Shown: positions 9,168 through 18,822, counted from the first letter of the stretch. The stretch: 64,000 nucleotides of DNA from Bremerella cremea (GCF_003335505.1 NZ_QPEX01000024.1:248001-312000); one strand, 5' to 3'. Made by a program: numbers and translations. Notes: generated by a model not told the origin, from the letters alone.

Positions 9168-9266
9168 TTAGGTCTTGATCGACTTACGCTTGCTCTTACG
9201 AGCCTTGGCATTCGCAGGACGGGCACCATGATTGGCTTTTTTCAACTTACGGTGTGGCTTGGCCAT
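9168..9266 (-). CDS. 32-residue highly basic protein, ribosomal THX-like
   Basis: A very short gene, ATG at 9266 to TAA at 9168, encodes 32 residues (MAKPHRKLKKANHGARPANA, then KARKSKRKSIKT). Fourteen of the 32 are lysine or arginine and there is no acidic residue. AAGGTGA lies about eight bases before the ATG. Composition and size resemble small ribosomal proteins such as bTHX or other rRNA-binding peptides, but I cannot align it to a named family with certainty. It stands just upstream of the FabZ-like gene, and its leader contains a strong hairpin at 9307-9324. I infer that it is translated because of the ribosome binding site, the clean stop and the strongly biased composition. Confidence 0.7.
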   Translation of the reverse strand: MAKPHRKLKKANHGARPANAKARKSKRKSIKT

Positions 9267-9306
9267 GGTTCATTCACCTTATACGAGAAAATACGGAATA
9301 TGGAGG

Positions 9307-9324
9307 GCGGACTGGAAAGTCCGC
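9307..9324 (-). promoter_or_regulatory. leader hairpin upstream of basic small protein
   Basis: A perfect 7-bp stem (GCGGACT at 9307-9313 with AGTCCGC at 9318-9324) closes a four-base loop. On the minus strand it lies about 40 bases before the start of the 32-residue protein, so it would be in the 5' leader if transcription begins upstream. There is no T run on either side, so it is not an intrinsic terminator. Its role is unknown. Confidence 0.4.
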
Positions 9325-9452
9325 GCCGGATTTTGGAGCACAATCTATTCAGTATACCGATTTAGGGCCGCAACGAAAGCCCTAATGAAGCCCGCTGGGG
9401 AAGCGATCCGACCAACTCAGAGGCATAACGTAACTCTTGTCTAAAAAAAGAG

Positions 9453-12293
9453 TTACCGATCGGACGGGTGATGCGGAAACAAGTCGCGCACTTCGCGTGG
9501 CTCAGAGACCGGTTCTTTATGGGGGTGAGCCCCCGGGTCATCCGGCAGTGCTGCCAACTTGCGCCCACGAGGCCGTTCCCGGACTGGGGCAGGTTCGTTC
9601 TCGGTATCGGTCGTCCGGCGACGGAAGCCAGACAACAACGTCAACAGACAAGGCAACACGACCAACGAAGTAAACAGGCAGCAAGCCACGCCGATCGTCA
9701 GCACGCGTCCTAAGCTGGCTAGGCCCCGGTGATCGGCTAGCATCAACGCTCCGAAACCAATCATGGTCGTCAGCGAGGTAATGATCACGCCGGTGGCAGT
9801 CGAAGCTGTTAGCGAGTAGCCACGTCCTTGCCGGCGGAAATCGTGGACCACGTGAACTCCATCGTCGATCCCAATCCCCAAGATCAGCGGCAGCACAATC
9901 ATGTTCGCAGGGTTCAAAGGGATATCAGCGAACCCCTGAATCCCGAACAGCATTAACATACCTAAACCAACCGGGGCTAATGCCATAAGCGTGTGCGTTA
10001 AGCTGCGGAAATCGATCAGTAGAATTATCATCACGGCAATCAGCGAATAAAGTGCCGCGTGGATGTAACTTAGCTGCATCTGGCGCGAGGCATGAAATGT
10101 CTGCAGCGGCTGGCCGGTAACCTTCGGATCGACCGATTCGACATGGCGAACAAACCCTGCCAAAGCATCCATGTCCCAAATACTGGCATTGGGATAAATC
10201 CGCAGCAGTAATTGATTATCTTTCCCCACAAAACGCGTTACCAAAGCTTCCGGCAAATCCTCAGCTGTCGGAGGAGCAGGGTTCGAGATCGCCGCCAACG
10301 AGTGAAGCCATTGAAGGAGCTCGCCTGCCGAACGCTGCTGAAACTGGGAAATGATCGCGTTGTAACGTGGTTCTGGCATGCCACGCAATAATTCGCGAAT
10401 CTGAGCCAGTCGCCGGTACGTATGCTGAGCAGCAGGGTCGTTGGTGGGCAAAAGCCGCTGTGAGTCTGCCAAGACCTGACCTAAATGGGCTGCCGGCGGA
10501 ATACTGAGCGTCGGGGCGTTTTCGGGCAATTTGGCCAGTCGATTGTTCAAATCACGAATAATCGCCAGCTTCTCCGGAGGACTGTCTGGCATCAGCGAAG
10601 CAATTTCCTCGACACGGTTAACCGTCGATAAAGCTTCAAACTTCTTTTTCCGTTCTAATAAAGTCTCGCGATCTTCGGCAATCGAGAGGGCAAACCAGAC
10701 ACTTCGGTCCGTGTCGTTGAGCAGCTTCTCTTCCCACCGCACACTATCGAGCCCTTTCGGCTGTAGGTTCAACAGGTTGTGATCGTAGCGCAGCTTGGGG
10801 GTTCCGATTGCTAACAGTCCCACGCCCAACAACGCCACAAATAACGTTACTCTGGGTGTTTTCAATAGCGGCAAAATCCACCAATCGAGATGCAGCGGCT
10901 TAGGCAACTGGTATCGGTTGCGGTGCCGGTCGGCCAAGTGGATCGAAGCAGGCAGCACGGTCATGGATGCCAGTAAACAGACTAGCAAACCTCCTCCGGC
11001 GATGATTCCGAGCTCGGCCACTCCGGTAAAGTCGGTCAACGAGGCGGTGAAGAACGCCACCGCAGTCGTCAGCCCCCCGGTCACAATGCCAGGACCAATA
11101 TCACGTGCGGTCTGCACTAACGAATCGTCTGTGCCCCGGTCCTCAGCTTCTTTCAAATAGCGGGCCACATAATGCACGCCAAAGTCGATCCCCAGGCCGA
11201 TTAAAATGACCCCAAAGGAAACGCTCAGGATATTGAGATGCCCCACAAAGATCGTGGTGAACCCAACCGATAACGCGATGCCGACCAACAAGGCGACCAC
11301 AGCCAATAAAGGATGCCGCAGCCCACCAAACGCGGCCATGAACAGAAACGCCACGCCGACGAGACTGATACCGCTGGCCTTGGTCATGTCGATCTGACTT
11401 CGTTCCATCTCGTCGTTTTCCATGACCGGCAACCCAGTGAGCCCAAACTTGAGCCCTGGATATTCTGCCTGAAAACGATCGAGGATCCGGCGCAGCTCAG
11501 CGATGGCCTCTTTGCCCTGGGCGAATTCTTCCTCGTTCTTCACTAACCGCAGTAAAATCAGGCCCAATTGACCGTCGTTGGCCAGAAAATAATCCGAGTC
11601 AATCTGACTCATCGCACTCAAAGCGTCGCTTGGCGGAACCAGGACCGAGCCTTGCGGTTCGCCCTGCCCCATGGCGGCTAACAAATTGCTGGCCAGTCGA
11701 TCGAGCTGCTCGCGACTCTGGGCGGCCATCATTTGCAACTGAGGGGCTTCCGGCTGACGCTGAGCGAACAGCATTTGCTGATTCAAGTTGTAGGCCATCT
11801 GGCCGACGCCGATCGAATCCCATTGCCCCTGCATGACCGGGCGCAGTCGTTGCAGTTGCTGATCGATCTTCACCAAGTTGGACTCAGGCAGAAAATGCAG
11901 CCCTTTCTCGCGAACCTTGCTCAAGCCACGTTCATGCAGCACGGCGTAGAATGACTGATCTTCGGCGGTTAGTTGGGTATAGAGATCTTCCATTGCCGGA
12001 ACGATCTCTTCTCGCCCTGATCCTTCGATAATGACAACCACGTCATCGTCCGCGCCGAATTGATCAAGGTACTCACGCCACAATTGATTGAAGTGGCTGT
12101 GCTGGTTGATCAAATCAAGTCGGCTTGTTTTGAATCCCAAATGATTCGCTGCATAGAAGACCGACGCCCCGGCCGCCGTAAACGCAATCAGCAGCACCAA
12201 GATCGGATAACGCACGATCAGCCGCGTGCCGTAGGCCAACGGCTTGGAAAGGAGCGATTTTTCTTCCGTCGTTTCGGTATTGTGGGGCCGCAT
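9453..12293 (-). CDS. RND/MMPL family exporter (HpnN-like)
   Basis: The 946-residue protein has the duplicated MMPL layout: one N-terminal helix, a large periplasmic loop (about 60-270), five to six helices, then a second helix, loop (about 500-730) and helix cluster. SVSFGVILIGLGIDFGVHYVARY and NMIVLPLILGIGIDDGVHVVHDFRR (shown in parts of 20 or fewer: LIGLGIDFGVHYVARY; LGIGIDDGVHVVHDF) carry the conserved GIDFGVHY/GIDDGVH motifs with buried aspartates for proton coupling. Such proteins export lipids or hopanoids; the substrate here is not known. The C-terminal 60 residues are basic and proline-rich. It stands alone on the minus strand, with 320 bases between its start and the next gene. Confidence 0.85.
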   Translation of the reverse strand: MRPHNTETTEEKSLLSKPLAYGTRLIVRYPILVLLIAFTAAGASVFYAANHLGFKTSRLDLINQHSHFNQLWREYLDQFGADDDVVVIIEGSGREEIVPAMEDLYTQLTAEDQSFYAVLHERGLSKVREKGLHFLPESNLVKIDQQLQRLRPVMQGQWDSIGVGQMAYNLNQQMLFAQRQPEAPQLQMMAAQSREQLDRLASNLLAAMGQGEPQGSVLVPPSDALSAMSQIDSDYFLANDGQLGLILLRLVKNEEEFAQGKEAIAELRRILDRFQAEYPGLKFGLTGLPVMENDEMERSQIDMTKASGISLVGVAFLFMAAFGGLRHPLLAVVALLVGIALSVGFTTIFVGHLNILSVSFGVILIGLGIDFGVHYVARYLKEAEDRGTDDSLVQTARDIGPGIVTGGLTTAVAFFTASLTDFTGVAELGIIAGGGLLVCLLASMTVLPASIHLADRHRNRYQLPKPLHLDWWILPLLKTPRVTLFVALLGVGLLAIGTPKLRYDHNLLNLQPKGLDSVRWEEKLLNDTDRSVWFALSIAEDRETLLERKKKFEALSTVNRVEEIASLMPDSPPEKLAIIRDLNNRLAKLPENAPTLSIPPAAHLGQVLADSQRLLPTNDPAAQHTYRRLAQIRELLRGMPEPRYNAIISQFQQRSAGELLQWLHSLAAISNPAPPTAEDLPEALVTRFVGKDNQLLLRIYPNASIWDMDALAGFVRHVESVDPKVTGQPLQTFHASRQMQLSYIHAALYSLIAVMIILLIDFRSLTHTLMALAPVGLGMLMLFGIQGFADIPLNPANMIVLPLILGIGIDDGVHVVHDFRRQGRGYSLTASTATGVIITSLTTMIGFGALMLADHRGLASLGRVLTIGVACCLFTSLVVLPCLLTLLSGFRRRTTDTENEPAPVRERPRGRKLAALPDDPGAHPHKEPVSEPREVRDLFPHHPSDR

Positions 12294-12540
12294 TCGCCTA
12301 GTTCGCCACGCAACGCAAAACGGCGCGCAGCCACCTTTTATGTTTTCAGTTGAGACCGGGTGGAGGTTGGGGAATCTTACGCAAACGCCTTGTCGGCGCT
12401 AAGAGCGAACCATCGACCTAGCAATGCTAGCACGAAAGCGCTTATTTCGAAGCGTTGAATCGAGGCAATCCAGCCGAATAGGCCCCCTTCAGCCAGCCCC
12501 AGAAAGACTAGCCACCCCCTCCTCAGAAAAAAGGGAGGCA
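12294..12540. other. intergenic region upstream of MMPL gene
   Basis: Together with the terminator that follows, about 320 bases separate the MMPL gene start from the STAS gene stop. It should hold the MMPL promoter. I see no ORF or repeat that I would defend. Confidence 0.4.
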
Positions 12541-12585
12541 ACAAAAGAAAAACGCCTAACCTATTTTAGTAAAATAAGTTAGGCG
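12541..12585 (-). terminator. intrinsic terminator after STAS gene
   Basis: A near-perfect long hairpin (12553-12585, arms CGCCTAACcTATTTTA and TAAAATAaGTTAGGCG) is followed on the minus strand by TTTTTCTTTT, ending the STAS gene transcript. Confidence 0.88.
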
Positions 12586-12613
12586 CCGTTGTTATTGATT
12601 ATCGCTAGGGAGC

Positions 12614-13009
12614 TTAGCCCAATCCCAGCCAACGAGAAATCGACGGACCGCTAAAGGTATCGATCGCGGACTTTTCGTCTTTGTGAATCTCGATCACCTT
12701 GCCGATCTTCATGATCTGGAAAACTTCCAAGATATTGCCGCTCACATTGCAGACCTTAAATTTGATTTTGGCCTGCTTGCAGTTCTTATTCAGCAAGATC
12801 AACTTACCGATCATTGCGGACGACATGTATTCAATTGCGTGAAAGTTCAACAACAACTTTTTGGAGGTCGCGGCTTCCAAGACAAGTTGCTCGAATTCCT
12901 TTCCCACGCGATCAATCGCAGTCTCGTCCAGAATCGACGATTGAATGAATTCGGCCACCACGACATCCTTCACGTCGCGAACTTTAAGATAATGGTATTT
13001 GATTGCCAT
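12614..13009 (-). CDS. STAS domain protein (anti-sigma factor antagonist-like)
   Basis: This 131-residue single-domain protein fits the STAS fold: alternating strands and helices with the central segment LLLNFHAIEYMSSAMIGKLI at about residues 52-71, where SpoIIAA-like proteins carry the phosphorylatable serine. It would bind a partner kinase or anti-sigma factor in the cytoplasm. No such partner is encoded next to it, so the pathway is unknown. Its own terminator follows, and 163 bases separate it from the MFS gene upstream. Confidence 0.85.
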   Translation of the reverse strand: MAIKYHYLKVRDVKDVVVAEFIQSSILDETAIDRVGKEFEQLVLEAATSKKLLLNFHAIEYMSSAMIGKLILLNKNCKQAKIKFKVCNVSGNILEVFQIMKIGKVIEIHKDEKSAIDTFSGPSISRWLGLG

Positions 13010-13172
13010 CGGGGGTCGGCTTTCTAGAAATCGGGCGGTTGGCTTGGATGAAAAACAATGATTTCTGCTAGGGTATGAATAGTATTCCCCAGAGACACGG
13101 ATGGAGCCAGCCCACTCCAGAATCGTTGATTATCTCAACCAAGCGGCGGAAAGCAAACGATAATCTTGCCAC

Positions 13173-14375
13173 TCAGCCGTTTTCCGGCCCGATTGGAGGG
13201 GTACGAAGCGCGCGAATCCACAAAATTCCCCCACTCACCGCAGCCGCAAACGCGCAGCCAGCTAAGCCCAAGTAGGCAGACTGCAAATCTGTGTTTTCGC
13301 CGACTAAGCCAGCAGAAATCGCTCCGATTCCGTTTCCCACCGCGAACGAAACGCCATAACAAAGACTGCGGCGCGAGCGGGGCGTGTACTTGGCAATCAA
13401 GCTATTGAACACCGGCTGGTGCATAAAGAACGTCGGAGCCCACGCCGCTACGAACCACCATTTCCACTCTGGCGAAGCGAAACTCATTCCTATCAAAAAA
13501 GGAATCGTACCGGCACAAATAAGCATCAATTGCCACTCTAACCGCTTAGGCCGAGCAAAGTGGCCGGCCAGGAATTGGCCAAAACACCCCAAAATAAGCG
13601 CACTCGCCGCGCCGACATTGCCCCCAATCTCGCTGTCCATTTGCCAACCCAGCACCGAGGCGTCGGAGAGGAATCGAGGCAAGAAACTCGTCACGCCGTG
13701 ATAAGACAGGCCAATGCAGCTAGACATGACCAGCAAGATCCCAAAGCTGATCCAATCTCCTCGGTCTTCGGCATGGGCTCGACCAACGCGGAGGAAAACC
13801 CGTTCTGGCGACTGCCGGGTCAGGTAAACAAATACCAGCCCAAGCGAAATCGACATCACCGCCAGCACAAGATAAAATGCTTGCCACGAGTGGGTCAGTG
13901 CTAAAACCCCAGCGGCCAGCAAGGGCACGCCGCCGATGCCCAGCGAACCGAACACACCATGCCAACCGAGCGTTTTCGGCAACGTATCTGGAGTCATTTC
14001 ATGCGACAACAACGCCAGACCAGCGGGGTGATAAATACTGGCCATGATGCCCATCACGAACATTGAGACAAACAACAGGTCGAGCCCCGGCAGAGTGGCT
14101 GCGGCGATACACGCACCGCCAGCTCCTAATAAATAGAGGGCTAACATTCGTTTAGCCCCCACCCGGTCGACTAACCATCCGGCCAGCAACGCCCCGACAC
14201 CCCAAGGGAAACGCCACATCGTTTGTAGCCAGCCGGTGGTCTCTTGATTGACGTCGTACTGAGCGGCAATCGATTGCTCGACACAAGGCAGCGAGCCCTC
14301 TAGCACATGCACCATCGCATGCGCCGAGCAAACCGCCAGAATTAAAATTAACAGTGTCGTACCGGTCCGTTTCAC
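13173..14375 (-). CDS. MFS transporter, translationally coupled to trpD
   Basis: This 400-residue protein has about 12 hydrophobic segments and the MFS loop 2-3 motif LAGWLVDRVGAKRML (about residues 61-75). It starts with GTG, and the first four bases GTGA overlap the TGA stop of trpD, so the two are translated from one message. The N-terminal segment HVLEGSLPCVEQSIAAQYDV matches the sugar-phosphate/nitrate-type MFS proteins seen in planctomycetes. The substrate is unknown; coupling to trpD is suggestive but not proof of a link to aromatic compounds. Confidence 0.85.
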   Translation of the reverse strand: MKRTGTTLLILILAVCSAHAMVHVLEGSLPCVEQSIAAQYDVNQETTGWLQTMWRFPWGVGALLAGWLVDRVGAKRMLALYLLGAGGACIAAATLPGLDLLFVSMFVMGIMASIYHPAGLALLSHEMTPDTLPKTLGWHGVFGSLGIGGVPLLAAGVLALTHSWQAFYLVLAVMSISLGLVFVYLTRQSPERVFLRVGRAHAEDRGDWISFGILLVMSSCIGLSYHGVTSFLPRFLSDASVLGWQMDSEIGGNVGAASALILGCFGQFLAGHFARPKRLEWQLMLICAGTIPFLIGMSFASPEWKWWFVAAWAPTFFMHQPVFNSLIAKYTPRSRRSLCYGVSFAVGNGIGAISAGLVGENTDLQSAYLGLAGCAFAAAVSGGILWIRALRTPPIGPENG

Positions 14376-15385
14376 GAATGACTAACCTCGGCCAGCTTCG
14401 CCAGCTTTTCTGTGGCGGCCCCACTGTCGATCGCATTCTGAGCCAGGCGGGCACACTCGCTGAGGGAGTCGCTCTCACCAATCGTCCAAAGAGCGGCTGC
14501 CGCATTGATCACCACAATATCGCGGGCAGCTCCGCGGTTGCCTGACAGGATTCCCCGAATCATGGCAGCACTTTCTTCCGGTCCGTCGACGAGCATATCT
14601 TCTTTGCCCTGTCGCTCGAGCCCGAATTCTTCTGGCTGCCAGACAAAGGGCACGAGCCCGTCTTCCGAGGCGACAATCACATCGGTCGCGTCACTCAATG
14701 TCACTTCATCCATCCCATCACGACCAGTCACAAACACGGCTCGCGTGGTTCCTAACTTTTGCAGGGCACTGGCCAATAGCTCGCGATATTTCGGCTGGCC
14801 CACACCCAATAGCTGATAAGGGGCATTGGCTGGATTGCAAAGCGGGCCCAAGAGATTAAAAATCGTCGGAACCCCCAGTTTTTTTCGCACAGGAGCAACA
14901 TGCTTCATCGAACCATGCATTAAGGGGGCAAAACAGAAGCAGATCCCCACTTCTTCCAACGACTTCTCAATCGTTGTGGCATCCGCTTCGATATTGACCC
15001 CCAAGCGGGCCAGCACATCGGCGCTGCCCGACTTGCTAGTCACGCTGCGGTTGCCATGCTTGGCGACGGTTACCCCAGCCGCTGCAATGACGATGGCCGT
15101 CGCGGTGCTGATATTGAAGGTTCCGCTTTGGTCTCCCCCTGTTCCGCATGTATCGATAAACCGCTCGCCGGGAGCGTTAATCTGTATCATGTGGTTCCGC
15201 ATCGCAGTTGCCGCACCAGCGATCTCGTCGACAACAGGCCCCTTTTGGTTCAGGGCCAACAACAACGCGGCAATATCATCATCCGCCCATGTCCCATCCA
15301 TCATCTGGCTAATTGCCTGGGACATTTCTGCGAGTGAGAGGTCGTTTCCGGCTTGAACTTTGGCAATGACTTCTAAATGGGACAA
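14372..15385 (-). CDS. trpD: anthranilate phosphoribosyltransferase
   Basis: The enzyme joins anthranilate to PRPP in tryptophan synthesis. The N-terminal helical domain (LSLAEMSQAISQMMDGTWAD) is followed by the nucleoside phosphorylase fold with FIDTCGTGGDQSGTFNIST at about residues 87-105 and KHGNRSVTSKSGSADVLARL, both TrpD signatures. I chose the TTG at 15385 (LSHLEVIAKV, 337 residues) because GGGGAG lies 7 bases upstream; another TTG at 15424 adds 13 residues of poor family fit. No other trp genes are adjacent. The stop overlaps the MFS gene start by four bases. Confidence 0.93.
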   Translation of the reverse strand: MSHLEVIAKVQAGNDLSLAEMSQAISQMMDGTWADDDIAALLLALNQKGPVVDEIAGAATAMRNHMIQINAPGERFIDTCGTGGDQSGTFNISTATAIVIAAAGVTVAKHGNRSVTSKSGSADVLARLGVNIEADATTIEKSLEEVGICFCFAPLMHGSMKHVAPVRKKLGVPTIFNLLGPLCNPANAPYQLLGVGQPKYRELLASALQKLGTTRAVFVTGRDGMDEVTLSDATDVIVASEDGLVPFVWQPEEFGLERQGKEDMLVDGPEESAAMIRGILSGNRGAARDIVVINAAAALWTIGESDSLSECARLAQNAIDSGAATEKLAKLAEVSHS

Positions 15386-15392
15386 CCGACAT

Positions 15393-15398
15393 CTCCCC
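15393..15398 (-). promoter_or_regulatory. ribosome binding site deciding TTG start of trpD
   Basis: GGGGAG on the minus strand lies 7 bases before the TTG at 15385 and is the only good site near the trpD 5' end. Confidence 0.65.
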
Positions 15399-15625
15399 GC
15401 GTGATGGGAACCAACCTGAAACAAACCGGCATTTTAGTCCCCTTTGCCCCACGGTCCTAGCCACGATCTCTCTGACACGGCCGCGAGGATTCTGATACAA
15501 TTTAGCTGACAGCATGTTATCTTCTCGTTAAATCGCCTTGGCAGCAGGGCTGAAACAATTGAGAAGTTAGCTCGGTCGCTTCGTTTCGATCCTTAAATTC
15601 AGGAAGGCAGGAGGTCCCGTCTCCT

Positions 15626-16573
15626 ATGTCACGGAAGGTCATCATCGACTGTGACCCGGGGATCGATGACGCAATTGCGCTCATGATCGCCTTATTCGAT
15701 CCACGCTTGGACGTGGTCGCAGTCACTTCAACGGCCGGCAACGTGAATGCCGAACAGGCTTACACCAATTTGCAGGCTCTGATCGAGTTTCTCGATCCAC
15801 CACGTCGTCCTCGCATTGGGATGGGGCCTGGGCCACGGTCGGCTCCCCCTGTCGACTCCACCTTCCTGCATGGCAGCGATGGTCTAGCCGAGTTGAACCT
15901 GGCCGCCGCTAAGCTTCACCAGACCCATCCGGCGGAAAAGCTCATTAGCGACAAGGTACGTGAGTTTCCCGAAGAGATCACCCTGCTCTGCCTCGGTCCT
16001 TTCACCAACATCGCCAACTGCCTTCAACGCGATCCAACCTTCGCCTCGCAAGTCGGACAAATTGTCATGATGGGAGGTTCGCTGAATGGGGTCGGCAACG
16101 TGACACCGTGTGCCGAATTCAATTGTCACTTCGATGCCGAGAGCGCCCGCCGGGTCTTCCACTCGAAGACCACCAAGACGCTCGTTCCGATCGACATTAC
16201 CAGCCAGGTCACGTTTAGCATCGACCTGCTCGATCACATTCCGAAAGCGGAATCGCGTGCGACACATATTTTGAATCACATTCTCCCTTTCTCCTTTCGC
16301 TCGCACCGACGCCACTTGGCACAGGAAGGAATCTTGCTGAACGATGCCGTGGCACTGGTGGCATTGCTGCAGCCAGAACTTTTCGAGGCCGTGGCCCTCG
16401 CCGGCGATGTCGAAACACAAGGTGATTTGACCCTGGGGGCAACCATCTTCGATCAACGCACTGTGAGAACGTGGACGAAGAACATGGAAGTCATGGCCAG
16501 CGTCGACTCGGCCAGCGTGAAAGACTGCATCCTGCGCGGGATTATTTTGGCAGCAAAAGAAACGGCGTCGTAA
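15626..16573 (+). CDS. inosine-uridine preferring nucleoside hydrolase
   Basis: The 315-residue enzyme hydrolyses ribonucleosides to base and ribose. The calcium-binding signature DCDPGIDDA lies at residues 8-16, and the family also shows TSTAGNVNAEQAYTN and an IVMMGGSLNGVGNVTPCAEFN-type loop (shown here as MMGGSLNGVGNVTPCAEFN) near residue 145, plus the late LLNDAVALVALL helix. AGGAGG at 15609-15614 precedes the ATG by 11 bases. The gene is followed at 32 bases by an amino-acid permease gene on the same strand. Confidence 0.93.
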   Translation: MSRKVIIDCDPGIDDAIALMIALFDPRLDVVAVTSTAGNVNAEQAYTNLQALIEFLDPPRRPRIGMGPGPRSAPPVDSTFLHGSDGLAELNLAAAKLHQTHPAEKLISDKVREFPEEITLLCLGPFTNIANCLQRDPTFASQVGQIVMMGGSLNGVGNVTPCAEFNCHFDAESARRVFHSKTTKTLVPIDITSQVTFSIDLLDHIPKAESRATHILNHILPFSFRSHRRHLAQEGILLNDAVALVALLQPELFEAVALAGDVETQGDLTLGATIFDQRTVRTWTKNMEVMASVDSASVKDCILRGIILAAKETAS

Positions 16574-16604
16574 CCCTCAACTGCCAATTTTGCCGCAGCA
16601 TCGC

Positions 16605-17969
16605 ATGACATCCTCCAGCCCGAAATCAGCCGACCGCAGCCCGCCAAGCCCAAAAATTGGTGTGCTTGGCGCGGCGGCAATTGGTATCGGTGGCATGGTC
16701 GGCGGAGGAATCTTCGCCGTCTTGGGTACCGCCGTCGCCTTGGCCGGAGGTGGCACGCCGGTGGCTTTTCTGTTGGCTGGGGCGATTGCTTTGTTGACCT
16801 CGTATTCCTATGCGCGGCTGTCGGTCACGTTTCCTTCGGCCGGTGGCACGCTCGTTTTTCTCGACCGAGCGTTCGGCGTGAACTTGCTTACCGGTACGCT
16901 CAACACAACGTTGTGGTTGAGCTACCTGGTAACGATCGCCTTGTACGCGGCAGCGTTTGGATCGTATGCGGCAACGTTTTTCAGTGACGCCTCGCCACTG
17001 CTAAAGCACATTTTGGCAAGTGTTGCCATTTTAGCACCCGCAGCGATCAACTTATTGAACTCCGATATCATCAGTAAGTCAGAGACGATTGTCGTAGTGA
17101 TCAAGCTTTCGCTGTTGGCCTTGGTGATTGCGGCTGGGGTGACACATATCGATCCAGAACGACTTCAACCTTCGACCTGGGCCGATCCCCTTTCGCTGGT
17201 CATGGGTGGAATGGTAATCTTCGTCGCGTACGAAGGGTTTGAACTTATCGCCAACGCGGCCGAAGATGTGAAGAATCCTACCCAAACTTTGCCCCGTGCT
17301 TACCTCGGCTGTGTCGCCTTCGTGGTGCTGCTTTATGTCTTGGTTTCGATTGTCACGGTAGGCTCGGTCAGCCCTGACAAAATCGCCCAAGCCAAAGATT
17401 ATGCCTTGGCCGCAGCAGCCAAACCGTCGTTGGGGAACACCGGTTTTGTCCTCGTTTCCATTTCCGCCTTGTTGGCAACGTTCTCTGCCATTAATGCGAC
17501 GATCTATGGCAACGCACGGCTTGGTTTCTCGTTAGCAAAAGATGGCGATCTGCCGAAGTTATTAGAGAATCGCGTGTGGAATCGTCCCGTCGCCGGCGTG
17601 CTGCTTACCTCGGGTCTCTCTCTATTGCTCGTCAACCTGATCGACCTACAAGCAATCGCCATTCTCGGCAGCGCCGGGTTCTTGGTGATCTTTGCTTTTG
17701 TCAACATGGCGGCCTTTCGCCTAGCCAACGAAACCCAAGCCAATCGCTGGATCGTGGCCTTGGCCGCTATCGCTTGCCTGGCAGCACTCGCGGCCTTGCT
17801 CCTGAATACCTACCAAACCGATCCCAAGGCCCTGTTCGTGTTCGGTGGCTTGCTTGTATCGGCAACGCTTTTCGAGCTAATTTACCCGCGTTTTGCGAAA
17901 CGGCAGAAACGACATCTCCATCACAAATTTTGCTCTCAAGGCCAAGCCCCCGCGACCGAAACGGATTAG
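16605..17969 (+). CDS. APC family amino acid permease
   Basis: This 454-residue integral membrane protein starts with a short polar tail and then KIGVLGAAAIGIGGMVGGGI, the APC-family helix 1 with its broken-helix glycine motif. About 12 hydrophobic segments follow, including FVAYEGFELIANAAEDVKNP around residue 210, typical of helix 6 and the following loop. It probably takes up an amino acid or amine with protons. I chose the ATG at 16605; a TTG at 16590 would add five residues. It follows the nucleoside hydrolase gene closely and may share its transcript. Confidence 0.88.
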   Translation: MTSSSPKSADRSPPSPKIGVLGAAAIGIGGMVGGGIFAVLGTAVALAGGGTPVAFLLAGAIALLTSYSYARLSVTFPSAGGTLVFLDRAFGVNLLTGTLNTTLWLSYLVTIALYAAAFGSYAATFFSDASPLLKHILASVAILAPAAINLLNSDIISKSETIVVVIKLSLLALVIAAGVTHIDPERLQPSTWADPLSLVMGGMVIFVAYEGFELIANAAEDVKNPTQTLPRAYLGCVAFVVLLYVLVSIVTVGSVSPDKIAQAKDYALAAAAKPSLGNTGFVLVSISALLATFSAINATIYGNARLGFSLAKDGDLPKLLENRVWNRPVAGVLLTSGLSLLLVNLIDLQAIAILGSAGFLVIFAFVNMAAFRLANETQANRWIVALAAIACLAALAALLLNTYQTDPKALFVFGGLLVSATLFELIYPRFAKRQKRHLHHKFCSQGQAPATETD

Positions 17970-18024
17970 AAGTTCCTCGTTATTGAAACGTCATTTCAAC
18001 GATACATCCACACAGGAATAAGCC

Positions 18025-18564
18025 ATGGCGGCGGTTATTCGGTTTGTGCTCAGCAACTTTACGCTGACCTGCCTAGTTATTGGCTTGCTGGTCTCGCTTG
18101 CTGCATTGGCGTTTCGCCCTCGTCCTTGGCCCGGTGCTGTTGTGGTAGAGCTGTTTTTGCGTTGGTTTCTCTTCTTCTCGATTGGAGTGTCGTTCTTTTA
18201 CAACTTCGTCATGCACGTCTTCTTCGGTGAGATGAGTGCTCGGTTCATCGGCTGGCAGCCCAGCCCTTTTCAAACAGAAGTCGGTACGGCCAGTTTGGGA
18301 TATGCGGTGGTTGGCTTTCTGGCGTTTCGTGGCAGTCTGGGCATGCGACTGTTGGCAATCGTTGGGCCAGCTTGTTTTCTCCTGGGGGCAGCTGCTGGGC
18401 ACGTAGTGCAGATGGTCGAGTCGCACAACTTTGCCCCAGGCAATGCCGGCATCATCTTCTATACCGACATCGGAATTCCGATCCTCGGCTTTGTGCTGCT
18501 CTGGCTTCAATATCGCTACGCCGCGACGAACACCGCCCCTTCCAATTCTTCGCCCAGCTCGTAA
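18025..18564 (+). CDS. membrane protein of unknown function (DUF6790-like)
   Basis: This 179-residue protein has about five hydrophobic segments. The segment ARFIGWQPSPFQTEVGTASL at residues 73-92, with GW-x-SPFQ-x-E-G, is the most recognisable part and recalls the DUF6790 family of small membrane proteins. No catalytic motif is seen beyond that; a conserved His (GHVVQMVESHNFAPGNAG) falls in a late loop. It is 55 bases downstream of the permease gene on the same strand. The function is unknown. Confidence 0.72.
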   Translation: MAAVIRFVLSNFTLTCLVIGLLVSLAALAFRPRPWPGAVVVELFLRWFLFFSIGVSFFYNFVMHVFFGEMSARFIGWQPSPFQTEVGTASLGYAVVGFLAFRGSLGMRLLAIVGPACFLLGAAAGHVVQMVESHNFAPGNAGIIFYTDIGIPILGFVLLWLQYRYAATNTAPSNSSPSS

Positions 18565-18822
18565 CCACTGGCATGGTTCTTACATCAAAATAAGTTACCC
18601 CACGCGATTGCCAGGCCAACCGGCCTTGGCAAGCAGGATTCTGCGCAAAGATTTTTTATTATCACCAGCCTCCACCCCCTGCTATTCAGGCGGTTATCCG
18701 AAGTCGAACCACAGGGTGGGTTGTGGTGTCTGACGACGATATGCTTTGCTAATTAAGATGGTTTCTTGCACGGTTCGTGCTGGAAGCCGCACTTAGAATC
18801 AAGAGAGAAGCAGGCCCTCAAT

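Noticed and set aside
18611..18660. terminator after the DUF6790-like gene
   Set aside because: The CCAGGCC/GGCCTTGG hairpin has a bulge and its T run is more than 20 bases away.
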